Shown in pieces: positions 42,871 to 55,717 of a stretch of DNA of 64,000 nt. Source of the stretch: Sipunculus nudus (lineage: Eukaryota > Annelida > Sipuncula > Golfingiida > Sipunculidae); contig CM049308.1 in assembly GCA_026874595.1 (NCBI GenBank), positions 41,774,527 to 41,838,526 of the forward strand, written 5' to 3'. The translations under genes were made by a program, and so were the position numbers. Each line of letters begins with the position of its first letter. Within the stretch, counting starts at the first letter, position 1. A model generated the notes under the pieces. The model saw nothing but the letters and a program-made list of their open reading frames with translations, did no database searches and was not told the origin of the DNA.

Positions 42871-44213
42871 CTACACACAAGCAATGTAAGTTGAGTTGTT
42901 CTTTCCCTCATTATTAGGCAATATCCATGTATACTACGCCGTGTATATATATTTAAGTAAAATAGATAACTTCCAATTATGAGCTGGAGTATTACGACAA
43001 AATAACTGACAGAAATTACCTTCGACCTTAAGTGGGGCATTTGGGACTTATCAGTTATAGCCCTGTGAAACAGGCGTGTGGCTTCGTGTCGCGATTGCCA
43101 TAACTGATACACGCCGAGGAAAACTTTACATGGTGAATAACATTTTACTTGGCTTATGACTTATACTTGGCTTGTGCAGCAGGACCACATTTAAGATTCT
43201 GCACAGGTGTCTGCTAAATTGCAAATGATGCTTTACTATACATTAGAAAGTCTGAGAGAGATGAAACACTTAAAATATTTATACTAATATATAATGTAAT
43301 CAAAACGCTAGATTCCAAAATATATGAAATCATACCTCACACAGTATGTGACATCAATCACCGTTTATCGTTACTTCAGGTAGTACTATTGAAAGTCTAC
43401 TGTTATTTTGTGTTACACTGTTGCACTGGAAATCTTTAGTCCCACCATGGAACCAGCGCTTCATGAACTCACTGAGGTTAATAAAGGTTCGACTTGTTAA
43501 CAGCTTTCAAATGTTCTTAAAGAAACAGAAGGTGAGGTGATAACCATCAGATCCATCCTTGATATATTCTCTGCTATGAGATCAAATAATTTAAATTTCT
43601 TTAGTTAGGTTTTTAAGACCACATATCCACTCAAAATATGCTTTGAAATCAAAACTTCAATTTAACTTCTTAATTAAAAAAAGACTTCGAGGTAACAACA
43701 TTGGACCGATTCTTAGGAACCAAATTTTCAATGCTAGCATGTAAAAGATTATCACAAAGTCTAATAAAAAAAAATAAAAAAATTAAAAAAAAACACGAGG
43801 TTAACGTTCCCACAGAACTAGAACAGAAGCAGACAGCTTGCAAAACATGTATCCATGCCAGAAAAGCAAACAGAAGTATATGAAAACCCCAGGGTTTGGA
43901 AAAAAAGCTTCTTAAAGTGATAAACCGATCAACAGATTACCAGTAGACAAGTCATGGTGACAGAGTTGTCTGATACAATGGAAAAGGATTAAAGAGTTGA
44001 AAGTGAACTATAAGCAGCTATCAATAGATAAAACACGGCCAAAGCTTATACAGTAAAACAAGAGCTACTTATTTCAAAGCTAGGATAAAAACATGAAAGT
44101 GTCAGTTACGATCAGCTGATAAAGAGACACTATCTGTTCAACGCAAAGTGGATGACGTTAAAGATTTCAAATGAGCAATAGTTGGTGCTACATGGCCTTA
44201 TCACAGCTCCTTT
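42871..44213. other. Non-coding stretch
   Basis: A-rich, includes an A/T-rich low-complexity run near 43764-43795. No gene supported. Confidence 0.45.
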
Positions 44214-44513
44214 ATGGAGACTGATTTAGCAGGCGAGAAACATTCTCGATATGAACAGACACCGCAAAACACGGGCACAGGGACCACTCCAAAGGTAAGC
44301 ACAGGGACCACTCCAAAGGGAGGCACAGGGACCACTCCAAAGGCAGGCACAGGGACCACTCCAAAGGGAGGCACAGGGACCACTCCAAAGGTAGGCACAG
44401 GGACCACTCCAAAGGGAGGCACAGGGACCACTCCAAAGGGAGGCACAGGGACCACCCCAAAGGGAGGCACAGGGACCAGGCTGTCACCAGGTAAGAGGGG
44501 ATGTGTATTATGA
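44214..44513 (+). CDS. 24-bp minisatellite with open frame and splice-like signals, doubtful gene
   Basis: About eight 24-bp units (AGGCACAGGGACCACTCCAA core) between 44270 and 44476 encode GTGTTPKG repeats in the plus frame. The unit length keeps every frame open on both strands, so openness is no evidence. In favour of an exon: TTATCACAG just upstream (acceptor-like, 44201-44208), ATG 44214, and CACCAGGTAAGAG at about 44487 (strong donor-like). It is low complexity and has no family. It could be a mucin-like or linker exon, or plain minisatellite. Confidence 0.3.
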   Translation: METDLAGEKHSRYEQTPQNTGTGTTPKVSTGTTPKGGTGTTPKAGTGTTPKGGTGTTPKVGTGTTPKGGTGTTPKGGTGTTPKGGTGTRLSPGKRGCVL

Positions 44514-45049
44514 ACCGAATCAGGTGGTCAAACGCCACATGACTAAAACAGTCCTCGTACAGGTCAGATGACAGCCAGCTATCCCCATAGACCGAGCACA
44601 AGGATTGTAACTTTCACAACAACCAGGCCATCTGTGGACGTGTGCTGCAGGTTAGTCCGGTCAGCCTGTTCCCGGCCATCCAAAGGAAAAGAAAATACAA
44701 GAAATGTTAAAACTCAAAAGTGTCTTAAAAGATACAAAAGATTATGAAAGTTTATGGAATCTCAAATGCATGCAAGGTACCCAAATGTTTCAAGGAGACC
44801 ACTTTCACAGCAAAGCTTTGATGATTACTAAAGAAATAAGACCGCTGGTTGTAGACGACCAAAATCGACAAAAGGTCTCCAGGGTTGCATGGGTTTGTGG
44901 AACTTCATGAGCTCACCTGATATTCATGTTTATTAGGCTTTTGAATTAGATGACTGTATATATATAATAATGTTTGACGGGGCTACATCTGGATTAGATG
45001 GGGATTGCCGAGGTTGCCGTCGTCTCCCGTGTTTTGTCAGGTCAGAGTG
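44514..45049. other. Non-coding gap
   Basis: No gene recognised. The open frame at 44704-44910 has no motif. Confidence 0.45.
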
Positions 45050-45340
45050 TACCCTATCAGAAAACACCAGAGTGTACAGTAAGCGTCTAGCTAATCAGAA
45101 AACATCAGGAGTGTACCCCATCAGAAAACATCAGGAGTGTACCCCATCAGAAAACACCAGGAGTGTACTCCCATAAAAACATCAGGATTGTAACCAATCA
45201 GAAAACATCAGGAGTGTACCCCTTCAGGACACATGAGGAGCATACCACATCAGAAAACATCAGGAGTGTACCCCATCAGAAAACATCAGGATTGTATCCC
45301 ATCAGAAAACATCAGGAGTGTACCCCTTGAGGAAATATGA
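45050..45340. repeat. 26-bp minisatellite, ~11 copies
   Basis: ATCAGAAAACATCAGGAGTG followed by TACCCC, repeated with substitutions and a few length changes. No spacers. Confidence 0.85.
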
Positions 45341-46306
45341 GGAGTGTACTTTCCAGGGGTTTGTCATAGAATCAGCGAAAAGTTGAGCATAAGTGGAAGA
45401 GCAGGTTGCAAAAATCTTAAAACATGCACCACTGAAGCCAGTCTGTTTCTGCTCTGCTGTTTGATTTCTTGTCATATGCATGCATGGAGGTCGACAGACC
45501 TTAGCTCCAACTGAACGCTGAGAATGGTATCACGTCCGGCAGATAATTCAGCTATTTTATTTTATTCATGCAGGCAGAGGACTCAATTTATTTAAGGGAA
45601 ATGACTATGTCGTTCTACTCTGAGAGTGAAAAATATTTTTGGGACTGCAAACAGTGTTATTGGTCTTTTATTCACACATATTGCTTAGAATAAGATTCTC
45701 GACTACCGGTATTTTTATATCTATCCCACATATAGGGCTGTATCAAGACATAATTTTAATGTACAACGCATTAAATAAATCTTCACTAATGATCTGATAC
45801 AGGATACTAAGCATACACGTTGTGAGAAACTCACAATGTTCTTCGTTGCGACAATGGTAAATAAATTAAGAGCATTTCAAGTTTACCATGCTGTTGCCTT
45901 CACTAATAATGAATAATGAAACTCCCTTTGATTGGTTTGAGCTTGCGGTAAAAGTCCATTGGATGACTATTCAATGATGTCTGGAAAATTGACTTTTTAT
46001 CGCTCTGTATCGGGCACAGGTCAACAGTTGCAGTCCAACTTATGTTTTCTGAAATCTGAGCTGGTCACATGAACAGGTAATGACACATTACCAAGGTGTA
46101 TTTAGTACGCCCACTAGTTAATACTACAAAGAGGTATATGTGGATGCCAAGTGTCAGATTTCTTTTTTATCCACACACCAAGATGACTTGAGAAAATCTA
46201 CTGATAGTCATGTCGGGCATTATCGGCCATACCTAGATGCTTAAAACATCGTTTGGTATTTTAAAGTTGGTCTGAGTACCCCGAGGTACCACACGATTTT
46301 AGTACT
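45341..46306. other. Non-coding gap
   Basis: Nothing recognised on either strand. Confidence 0.5.
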
Positions 46307-46538
46307 AAGATAAGATAAGATAACATTTATTAGCCTTCAGTTCCAGGAATTTGTTGTTGACTTGCAATTCATTACATAAAAAATAAATAAGTAAATAGAT
46401 AGATAAATACATAAAAATAATACAAAAATACATAAAAATCACACATAACATATTGACTATGCATGTAAAATTAAGCATGTAAAAATGATAAAACAGATAA
46501 TTCTGCAGGTAAAACACATAATTCAAAACATTAAATTT

Positions 46539-47060
46539 CTAAGAGGGTTGTGAGTTAAAAAGTTTAATACTGTGTGGTACGAGAGATTTTTTAAAACGAG
46601 TTGTTCTGCAGAATATTGTATCTAGGCGTTTACCTGAAGGTAAAAAACAGAACTCTGAATATATGGGATGTGTTTTGTCATTCATGACCTTAGATATGAA
46701 GGCCATTGTTTTGGTTTCACAGATTTCCTGGTGTGTGGCAAGAGAAGTACCAGTTATTCTACTACTTCTCTTCCTGGTATTATTCAACTGTTTCTTTAAC
46801 TTATCAGATATATTTGTAAACCAGCACTCCAGTGAATAAGTAAAGACACTGGAAATTACTGAATTATAAAACATGGTAATTATGGTTTTGTCAATATTAA
46901 GCTTTCTTAGATAATAAAGGTAATATAATCTTTTGTTTGCTTTCTTGGATTGATTCAACACATGTTCTTTCCAATTCAGATTTCTGTCAATAATACATCC
47001 TAAGTATTTATAATTTTCTACAATATCAACATCTTCATTTTTGATAGCAACTGGGGTAAT
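46539..47060 (-). pseudogene. LINE RT C-terminal part, out of frame with RT core
   Basis: From about 47070 the frame reads ITPVAIKNEDVDIVENYKYLG, then NWKEHVLNQSKKANKRLYYL, TMFYNSVISSVFTYSLECWF and finally LLPSGKRLDTI-type and RTTRFKKSLVPHSIKLFNS, the standard C-terminal blocks of L2/CR1 RT proteins. It is one base out of phase with the RT core. Confidence 0.8.
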
Positions 47061-47953
47061 TACAGATTTTGATCTCCTATATCAAAGACTACTTCTTTAG
47101 TCTTCTTTACATTTAACTGAAGGTAGTGTTTCTCACACCAACCAGTCACATATTGAATGGTTTTCCTGTAGAGCGATTCATCATTCTTGTGTATCAGGCC
47201 TAGAATGACAGTGTCGTCTGCATATTTGATAATTTTACAATCTGAAAGGCTCACAGACAAATTATTTGTATATAGAATAAAAAGGACTGCTGACAGAACA
47301 CAGCCTTGTGGAGCACCAGTATTTATGATTATATCTGAAGAAGTTTCTTTGCTTGTTCTAACATGTTGTCTTCTATCCGAGAGAAAATCTAGAATCCATA
47401 GACAGTAGGAAAGAGGAATGTTATATCTACAGAGCTGATTGATCATAATGTGTGGCTGTATTGTATTGAAGGCTGAAGAATAATCAATGAAAAGTGATTT
47501 TGCGAGAATAGATGTTAGTGCAACAGGCCTAAGATCATTCATCACTTTAGGAGAGTTATTTTTGGCGACTGGAATTATTTCTGCGGTCTTCCATAATTTT
47601 GGTAGTTTACATAAGGAGAGAGACAATTGAAAAATGTGATGTATGATGAAGGACAAACTATTTCTACAGGTTTTAATTAATCTGCCACTGATTTTGTCGG
47701 GACCACAGGCTTTCTTTACATTAATCTTACTTAACACTTTGTTTACATCAGTTACATCAGTAAGGATGCCATCATCACATGATTCTAAATTTGCTCTCAG
47801 ACTGCTCCGAATGTCATCTTTTTCTTTTGAGAAGTCACTTTCATCAAAACGTGCATAGAATGTATTTAATTTGTCAGCATAGCCATTTTCAGCACGCAGT
47901 GAGCATTCTTTCTTGCTTTTAATATACCAGTTAATTCCTGAAGACCCTTCCAA
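47060..47953 (-). pseudogene. LINE reverse transcriptase core with internal deletion
   Basis: The frame holds ADKLNTFYARFD, ACGPDKISGRLIK, AEIIPVAKN, DLRPVALTSILAK, LFIDYSSAFNTIQPH (motif A), GAPQGCVLS (motif B), and IIKYADDTVILG (catalytic YADD), ending at a stop at 47060 caused by a frameshift. Between LTSILAK and SLFIDYSSAF, relatives have several tens of residues (the EKIV...QFAYR block) that are missing here: an in-frame deletion at about 47495. RT activity is very unlikely. Confidence 0.85.
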
Positions 47954-48858
47954 GCATCTTTTGATTGCTTGCTATGGAACAGTTTTTCTACTTTCTTTTT
48001 ATATTGTTGTTTGGCTTTCTCAATGGCAGAATCAGTTTCTTTTTGTAAGTCATATCTGTTATCTGAATTGCTTGCGAAGGCTTGGTGCTTACATACAATA
48101 AGTTTCCTTAGATCACTATTAATCCAAGGTTTGTTACTCGGGTAAATCTTAATGGTTTTAGTTGGTACCAGCATGTCTTCACAAAATGATATATAACTAG
48201 ACACAGTTTCAGTAAGTTCATCTAAATCATATGAAGTGTCAATGAACATTTGCCAGTCTGTTAGATCAAAACATGTTTGTAGGGTCTCATAGGCTTCCTT
48301 TGAGTTCACTTTAATATTAATTTCACGTGGTTTCAGCATTTGAAGTTTACGTCTGTAAGTAGGTTGCATATAGATCATATTATGGTCACTATTTTTTAGT
48401 GGAGGACCTTGAACACATTTATAAGCAGATTTAATATTACAGTAAAATAAGTCCAGTTTCTGGTGACCTCTTGTGTTACAGTTCACGTACTGTGTGTAGT
48501 TTGGTAGTGCTTGATCAAGATCACAGTGGTTCATATCTCCGAGTACAATATGCAGAGCTTGTGGTTTCTTTTCTTCTAATTGGGCAACAATATCCTGTAT
48601 CTTCTTTGATGCAATGTCTTTATCAGCACTGGGGGGAATGTAAACAACTGTGAGAGATATATTGGTAAACTCTCTAGGTAGGTATGAAGGACGTAGGCTC
48701 ACTGATAGGGCTCCAAGGTCTGGTGAACATATACTAGACTTGACGGTTATATTCTGACACCATCTGTTATTAATATAAAGAGCTACACCACCGCCTCTTG
48801 ATTTATTAGAGTCCTGGGTTCTGTCTTGTCTTAATAAGGTAAAATAAGGAATGTTCAA
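47866..48858 (-). pseudogene. LINE AP-like endonuclease, C-terminal two thirds
   Basis: The frame contains KSRGGGVALYI, LTVVYIPPSADK, HIVLGDMNHCDL (catalytic D and N), RGHQKLDLFYC, and LKNSDHNMIYM (catalytic D-H), then a linker toward RT. It is in frame with the upstream segment 48898-49281 except for one stop codon, and one base off from the RT frame (shift near 47930). The endonuclease nicks the target for target-primed reverse transcription. Confidence 0.85.
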
Positions 48859-48897
48859 GAATGTGTCAGATATATTTTGGTTCAGCCATGATTCCGT

Positions 48898-49281
48898 TTA
48901 AGCAATGCAACAAGCCTCTCGATATTGATAAAGAAATCGGCAGTTTGCACGGAGTTCGTCAATCTTTGAGCTGAGTGAACGGACGTTACCAAGTGTTATT
49001 GTGGCCACAAACGGTTTAGTACTGCATCTTCTCCTCAACCTGACTCTTACTCCACCTCTCCTGCCACGTGGTCTTCTTCTAATCTTTTTGCATTCTTCCG
49101 GAAGTATACTTATATCAAACTTATTGTTAGAATGTGAGAGTTTGTTGTGAAGTTGATGAAGGTCACTAGCTGAATAACGAATATGTACTCCATTATCGCC
49201 CAAAAGCGGCATTCCAGTTCCAGTTAACACAAGAAAGGCGATAATCATACAGACTAAAAGTACATACTTTGAAAGATCCAT
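48898..49281 (-). pseudogene. LINE N-terminus with basic region, ends at in-frame TAA
   Basis: 127 residues from ATG 49279-49281. A hydrophobic N-terminal stretch (YVLLVCMIIAFLVLTG) is followed by a basic RRPRGRRGGVRVRLRRR segment, then TLGNVRSLSSKIDELR, the entry to the endonuclease domain in L2/Rex1-like elements. It stops at TAA 48898-48900, and the next codons in the same frame read TESWLNQNISDTF, containing the catalytic Glu. A single substitution therefore interrupts the endonuclease. Confidence 0.75.
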
Positions 49282-49400
49282 CTTTTAAGCTGAATTGGTG
49301 TGCTTCGTCTTGTATAATGCCCGACATAAATAAAATATAAAAATATAAACAATTCAAATTGCAAAGTCGACGTCGCCGCTGTGCAGCGCCATCTGTCATC

Positions 49401-49728
49401 TACCCCATCAGGAAGTATTTGTATTCTGATTATTTTTGTTGATATATACAACATTGAACATAATGTGTTTTATAGAAGGGCCGAACAGTCCAATCCATCC
49501 TTGGACATTTCAGATTGGCTTTATTGCTGGGAATGACATATAAGGTTTAATAAACAGGACTGATAACAGTTTAAGGAATAATAATAGATTAACAATACTT
49601 TTATCAGCTAAGAATACACTCATTCTGGATTTAATGGGGCAAAAAGTGTAAAATCTTACATGAAAAAAATTATAAAATTGTCTAAAAAAACTGTAACAAA
49701 TAAAGATCAGTGCCCCATAGGCCAATCT
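49401..49728. other. Non-coding gap
   Basis: AT-rich, nothing recognised. Confidence 0.5.
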
Positions 49729-52700
49729 TTTTAGCGAACCTGTTAGCTTATGCGATGGTGTGGCGGCGTCCGTCGTGCGTCGTCCGTCGTTTGTACGTTA
49801 ACCATAGCTATCTCAAAAACGGCAGGAGCTAGCATCACCGAATTTTTTGCAAATAATCAGTCATCCCAAAAACTATATCGGATTTTGTTTGTTTTTTTCT
49901 AACTGCATTTTCTTAGATTTTATAGGGAAAAAGCTAAAAAGCTTTAAAAATCTTTTTCTCCGAAACTATCCAGCCAAATTGTCCAATATTTCACAGAACT
50001 GATCCCTGGAACAATCTTTCTAAAGTTTGTTCGAATGGTTCCAGTTTGGAGATTTTTGGCCGCGTTACAGCAGGTTGAAATTTGTTAACTGTGCAAAAAA
50101 GCATATTAAAATTAAAATCTCAGAAACGGCAGGTGCTATCATCACCAAATGTTATGCCAATGTTGGTCACATAGGTCATATCTGAAATTGAGGTATTGAT
50201 GGCGCCACCTGCATTGGCCTTTTTTGTACGGGGTCATCAGTGCCCGTATCACACTGAGAGCTACAAAAAACTTCTTCTCTGAAACCATATGGCCAAAATG
50301 TTTAATATTGCACAGAAATGATCCTAGGGTAGTGCTTTCTGAAGTTTGTTCAAATGGTCTCTTTTCAGTGACTTTTGGCTAAATTATCGGAAGCTGAATT
50401 TAGTCATATGCCATAACAGCCCATTTTGGCTCAGTGGCTACAAAGATCTTCTTCTCAAAAACCACTGGGCCAAATTCTTAAATCTCACATATTAATTATC
50501 CTCAGATGTCGATAATTCAAGTTTGTTCAAATGGTTATGGTTCAGTGCTTTTTGGCTGAGTTACAGGTAACTGAACTTAGTCAGTTTGCTGTATCTTCCT
50601 ATATGAGTTATAAACCTGCGAAAACGTTTTTCGACTGATGCCACTGAAGCCAGTTTGTTAAATATTTTACAAGAATAATCCCTAAAATAATTCTTATAAT
50701 AATTGTCATTAATGGTTCCACATGAATGATTTTTGGCTGAATTATGGAGATTGAATTGAGTCATATTACCATATATGTTAACTGTGTGATGTTACATCTA
50801 GCCTGGCACCAGTTTACCAGCATCTATAACATCATGCCATTAGACATTTAGATTTCAGTTTATCTTTGGTTAATATTGACAAGAAAGTTTTTTTAAAAGC
50901 TTTTAAAAAAATTAGATTTATGATATAAGTTATTCATCATACCAGGCAATGTTAAAAATCATGGATATTCAGCTCTCTGTGGCTATATAAAGACAACTGT
51001 ACGTGGATTATAAATAATTGGTATCCCTACTCAACTTAATTCAAGAATTTGCCATCAATGAGATATATCTGTATTTTAATTTTGCATTCAGTATGCATCC
51101 GTAATAATTTTACATATATTCCTGATTTATTTTTTATAAAAAGTCAGCTGAAAAGCATTTTGTATTGGGAAAATAAATTTCAAAGTTATTTCAAGTATGG
51201 ACCACTTTTGTGTACAGATGGCAGCATTTGGTTTACCATTGGCAGATTGCCAGTGCCTTGATGGTGGCCATTAGCCAAGATGACGTCAGCTCTATGAATA
51301 GTTTTGGTACAGTGCCAGGATTGGAAGAAATGCAGCCAGGTATAGGTCAAGAGTTCACTCAGTGCAGTAGCTGCATTCCATTTATAGCTTTGGCAGACTG
51401 CTCACTGCATCATATTTGGCACCAAAGTTCAGCCTGAATCTATTTATAGCTTTGGCAGACTGCCAACTGTGTCTGATTATGCAACAGGTCAAGAGTTCAC
51501 TCAGTGCAGCCAGGTACATGTCAAAAGTTCACTCAGTCTAGCCAGGTGCAGGTCAAGAGTTCACTCAGTGCAGTAGCTTGAGGCAGCAATTCGTCACAGG
51601 TCACTCGGGGGCAACTGCCTTACTCACCTAAGCCTTGTCAGCCAAGTGAATCAAACTCTAGGGAAGTTTGATGTATTAGACTGATATTTCGGCCTGCCTA
51701 TGCGTCTTTGATGGTAATCTCATTTACAAGACAGGTGGTGCCACCAACACTGACTTTTGCAGTGTATGGGCCTGCTTTTTTCTACAGAGGAATTTGATAC
51801 ATCAGCCTGAAATTGGGCATGTTTATACATATCGGGTAGCTTTATAGTGTACAAGACAATAATTTTTGCACAGTGTATGTCCCTGTTTATTTCACAGGAG
51901 GGGTTTGACATATCAGTCTGACATTGGGCATATTTATTTATCTCTTCATTGTATATAAGACTGGTGGTGCCAGCTACAATCATTGTATCAGCCAAAACAG
52001 AGTTTTGCGGATACTATGTTTTCAGACGGACGCCGAAGCTGCGGCCATCGCCGCATAGGTTTCCGAAGAACTCCTCCATAACCACTGGGCAGAATTTTTT
52101 AAAATTCGGAATTATGATCGGTCCCATGTGAACTGCTGCGCCCTCATTTTTGGTTGACCTCTGACCTTTCCTCTCTGCCCAGCGTCCATTTGTGCGTCTG
52201 TTCCACACATAAACCCACATATCTCGGGAACCATTTGACCGATTAGGCTAAAGATTTTGCACAAATGTAGCCCTTGGAAAGCTTTATAACATACATTAAA
52301 AATGGTGGCGCCACCTGCAACCATTTTTGCACAGCGTCCATCTGTTCATCTGCCTTGGGATATAAACACTCATTTCTCTGCATTGGTTAGACTTATCCAT
52401 CTGAAATTTTGCATTTGTATACATCCTGGAAGGCTTTCTTGATTTTATGACAGGTGGCGCCACCTACATTCACGTTTAAGCTGCAGACATCCAAGCTTTT
52501 ATCTCGGGAACATTTTGACCAGTTTGGCCAAAATTTTGCATGTGTATAGATCTCCCATAGCTCTTTATCATACGCAAAACTGGTTGAGCCACCTGCAACC
52601 ATTTTTGCACAGCGTCCATCTGTTCATGTGCCTTTGGAAAAAATCACTCATATCTCGGCAGTGGTTTGACTTATCCACCTGATATTTTGCAGGCTTTTAC

Positions 52701-52840
52701 ATCCTCGACAGCTTTCTTGATTTTATGACAGGTGGTGCCACCTACATTCAAATTTACGCTGCAGACATCTCACCTCACATTCCCATTTGGCGGGGGATAC
52801 TGTCCTCTCGACATTTTCTAGTTTTCATGCAAAAGGAAGG
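49729..52840 (+). mobile_element. Satellite-bearing non-autonomous element(s), third family
   Basis: Starts TTTTTAGCGAACCTG and a GTCCGTCGTGCGTCGTCC microsatellite (49776-49792), then degenerate ~165-175-bp units (50100-50760: TTCAAATGGT, TTTTGGCT, CCGAAACTA.CCAG motifs). A different stretch of short repeats AGGTCAAGAGTTCACTCAGT follows at 51340-51560, then ~145-bp units at 51650-52790 containing GGTGGCGCCACCT near 52303, 52453 and 52730. It ends with CCATTTGGCGGGGGATACTG (about 52781-52802). Probably at least two elements; boundaries between them are not resolved. Open frames inside are satellite shadows. Confidence 0.55.
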
Positions 52841-54389
52841 AAGAACAAAAACTGCCACTTGTGACAAGGAACAAGAAGGAGACACAGAATACTAATTGTC
52901 TGTGCTACGCAAACAAAGTTAAGATGGATGTAAATATTTGTTATACATCCGTAACATAGTGGAGTATGTAGAAAGTGTAAAGAATTAAAAGCGCTAATTT
53001 TTTTAGCTACAAGAAACAAGTACTTTTAATGATTTCTTAATTAGTCTTGTTGAAGTATAGAAAATAAATCTGGTGTCAAAACTTGACAAGATTACTTGTG
53101 TGTGTGGTGTTTTTGAGGAAATTTTGAGTGTGATGATTTTACAAAACAAAACAACGAACAGATTTAATATAAAAATCTGGCTTGATATATCCATACTACA
53201 TCTCCATCTCATTCCTTTCAGCAGCCATTATTATTTACCACATTCTTTCCAAGCAAATGTGAAAGTATAACCATTTGGATTTTATATCCTGGCTCACAGT
53301 TCCCAAGGGGAAATCAAATCAGTCCTCAATAGCAGGACATAAATCGTAAACACTCCATTGTGTAAATTCAAATTACGCCAATGAGAAATTTGTCGCATTC
53401 CGCTAACCATCATGGCCCGTTGGCCACCAGTTTCCATGTGCTTAGAATAGTGGCACAACGGCTTTCCTCATTTGTCTATCTATCCTAGCTTGACAGCGTC
53501 GTTATTAGACCAGCTCTAAAATTTATATAGTTGATAGAATAAAAGTCCTATTAGCCTGTTGTTTTTATATAAAAGCAAAAGTCAAGCTCAACGAAAAACC
53601 TCAAAATGTTATTACAGCCCTGTCCTGTGGAGTCCTGTAGTGACTGAATTGTCCATCTGTCCGTCCTTTCATCCATCCATAAGTGACGCTTTCTTAACAT
53701 GTCTGAACTTTCTCAGTGTAAACGAGGCCTACAGACTTTTCGAAATTCCAACACGCTATCAGACTAATCGGTAAATTTCTTTAGTCATACGAGATTTTAC
53801 TGTTTTCGCTCTACAGGAGGATTAAATTTTCAAGCAATTGCTCTGAAAGTTGTACAGTTCTCCATAAGGAAAAAAATATTGGGTAGACCATGAGATCAAT
53901 GTTGCCAGATAGGTAGGAGATATTACTTGGGGTGTTTCTTTGGTATGTCCAACGATGCCTTGCTTATGTGGTCAATGCAGGTAGATTGAGTCTGCCACCA
54001 TAACAGCAGTTGTTGTTCTCTCCCGGAAAGCGAAGGGCATGGCAAAAATCACAGTTTGTCTATATTTCCTATTGAGAATGGTTTTATTTTGAGTTGTGAA
54101 AATTAATTGTTGTGGGGATTTCCTGCAATTTCTTCAATTAAGACACATGTACCGCACTTGTGGGTACATTTGTAATCTTAAACGATAAAGTTATGTAAAA
54201 TATGGTTTGAGGTGCTATTATGAAACTTTGATAATTGTGGACTTTGATCGTCAATATGATAATGTCCGTGAATGTGGTCTTATACTGAAAGTGACAGGTG
54301 GACAATGTCTTATCGCTGAATGTTGTATATCAGCAGTGAAGCAGAATTTGAGAGTTGCAGTGGCTAGAAAGATTTGACACTGGTGTCAT
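52841..54389. other. Non-coding stretch
   Basis: No gene supported. GGCCCGTTGGCCAC near 53413 recalls the GGCCCATGGGCC motif of the 39.3-kb inverted repeat. Confidence 0.45.
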
Positions 54390-55050
54390 CTAATCATCTC
54401 GGCTCTTGCCACTTTGAGTGGCATCATCACTGCTAAATATTGCCATTGCCAGTTCTTTATTTACAACATCGTCACTGGTTGCTTTGGCTGCGTTGTCTTC
54501 TTCTGTGGTAGCCTGGCTATCTTCAGTGTCTGCTTTGTCCGTGTTATTTTCTTCAATGGTAGCCTGGCTATTTACTCAGTGATGCTCCTGTGATAGTATG
54601 ATGTAATTTTTAGTCTCATCGGTGAAGACAGCGGGATACTGGGCTTTTAAAGGTTGAGGCAATGGAAGAGCATTTTTGCAGGCTGAAGGTGGCGGGGGAA
54701 GTGGCCGAGGCTGATGTGCCGCTTGACTGTACTTTAATTGGTAAGCCCTCTAGCTGTTGGTGTGACTGGCGCACCGCTTTTTACAGGAACGGACAGTGAA
54801 TTCAGTTGATCTCGAGCACTGAGCAAGTCCACTTGTAGGCAATTCACTTTTAACTGGAGATATCTGTTGTGGTGCTGATTGTTCGACAAATCATTTGCAA
54901 AGAGTAAAATTTGTTCAAAATGGCTGTTGCTTCTGAATCAAATTGATACCGTAGTTTTGTGATTTCAGTGTCCATGATATTTAAAATGCCATCCGTAATC
55001 TGTACTGGAGATATGCCAAGTGGTTGTTGGTTTTGTCCTTCACCGTTCAC
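54390..55050 (-). pseudogene. Unknown protein pieces, possible PIF/Harbinger accessory ORF
   Basis: Two protein-like segments in the same orientation. 55050-54850 includes LGISPVQITDGILNIMDTEITKL-like helical sequence. 54568-54390 is an acidic Ala/Thr/Glu/Asp-rich end (TEEDNAAKATSDD...) running to TAG at 54390-54392. Stops lie between them. Next to a Harbinger transposase fragment in divergent orientation, they could be the Myb/SANT-like partner protein's C-terminal part, but I recognise no SANT motif. Confidence 0.3.
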
Positions 55051-55717
55051 TTACGATGGACAAAGCGGTTCAGTGTGATGGCTGTTTGTATGGCGAGGAC
55101 GTCTGTTAAAAATAATAAAAGTGTTATAATACATTAGAGGCGAAAAAAATGGAAGCAGGTAGAAGGGATATAAAAAGTGTGACAGTTAAGGAGAACCTCT
55201 GAGAATTGGAATTTTCCTGCAGGTCAATGGAATGAGCGATAAGAACGACAGGATTTACTTTCAAATGCACCAGTCGATGACGGTATGCTGAAGTGAAGAG
55301 AAAGCACATTGATATGAAGTAGGAAACTGATGTAGGTACATGTATCTGAAGAGATGGGGCAGATTAGATAAATGAATGTACAAGTTGGCCAAATTATGCT
55401 GTCAATAGTTGGTGCCTTTGATATATTTGCCTTTAAATTTGTTCAATTATGCACCTTACGTAAAATACAGGAGCCAGAAACAACGTGGATGACATAATAA
55501 AAAAAGAAACCTCACCTTAAAAAAACTCAACCACTGTTGGTGGGATCTGTGAGATCACATGCCACTTATTGCACAGGCCTTTGTGAACCTCGTGCGCATG
55601 TAAACTGAAATATTTAGGAAATTTTGATGCGTCAAGAACAGAAACCTACGAAAACATGCAAAGCTGAGTCTTCCGTGTAGCACACAATACCATCTCCCTG
55701 GTAATAAAGGTTTGTGA

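Larger units (their letters stand above)
46307..49400 (-). mobile_element. L2/CR1-like LINE, nearly full-length but broken
   Basis: Minus strand: 5' region, basic N-terminus, AP-type endonuclease, RT, C-terminal block, ~230-bp 3' UTR ending in a short tandem TATCT repeat (three units at 46307-46323), which is the typical L2/CR1-style 3' end without poly(A). Breaks in order: a stop at 48898, a frameshift near 47930, an in-frame RT deletion near 47495, and a frameshift near 47070. The 5' limit is approximate. Confidence 0.8.

Noticed and set aside
42689-43112. Overlapping minus frames with a hydrophobic segment
   Set aside because: They overlap a SINE-like block and have no recognisable domain.
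44201-44601. Minus-strand repetitive frames over the 24-bp minisatellite
   Set aside because: A repeat unit divisible by three leaves all frames open; no support on this strand.
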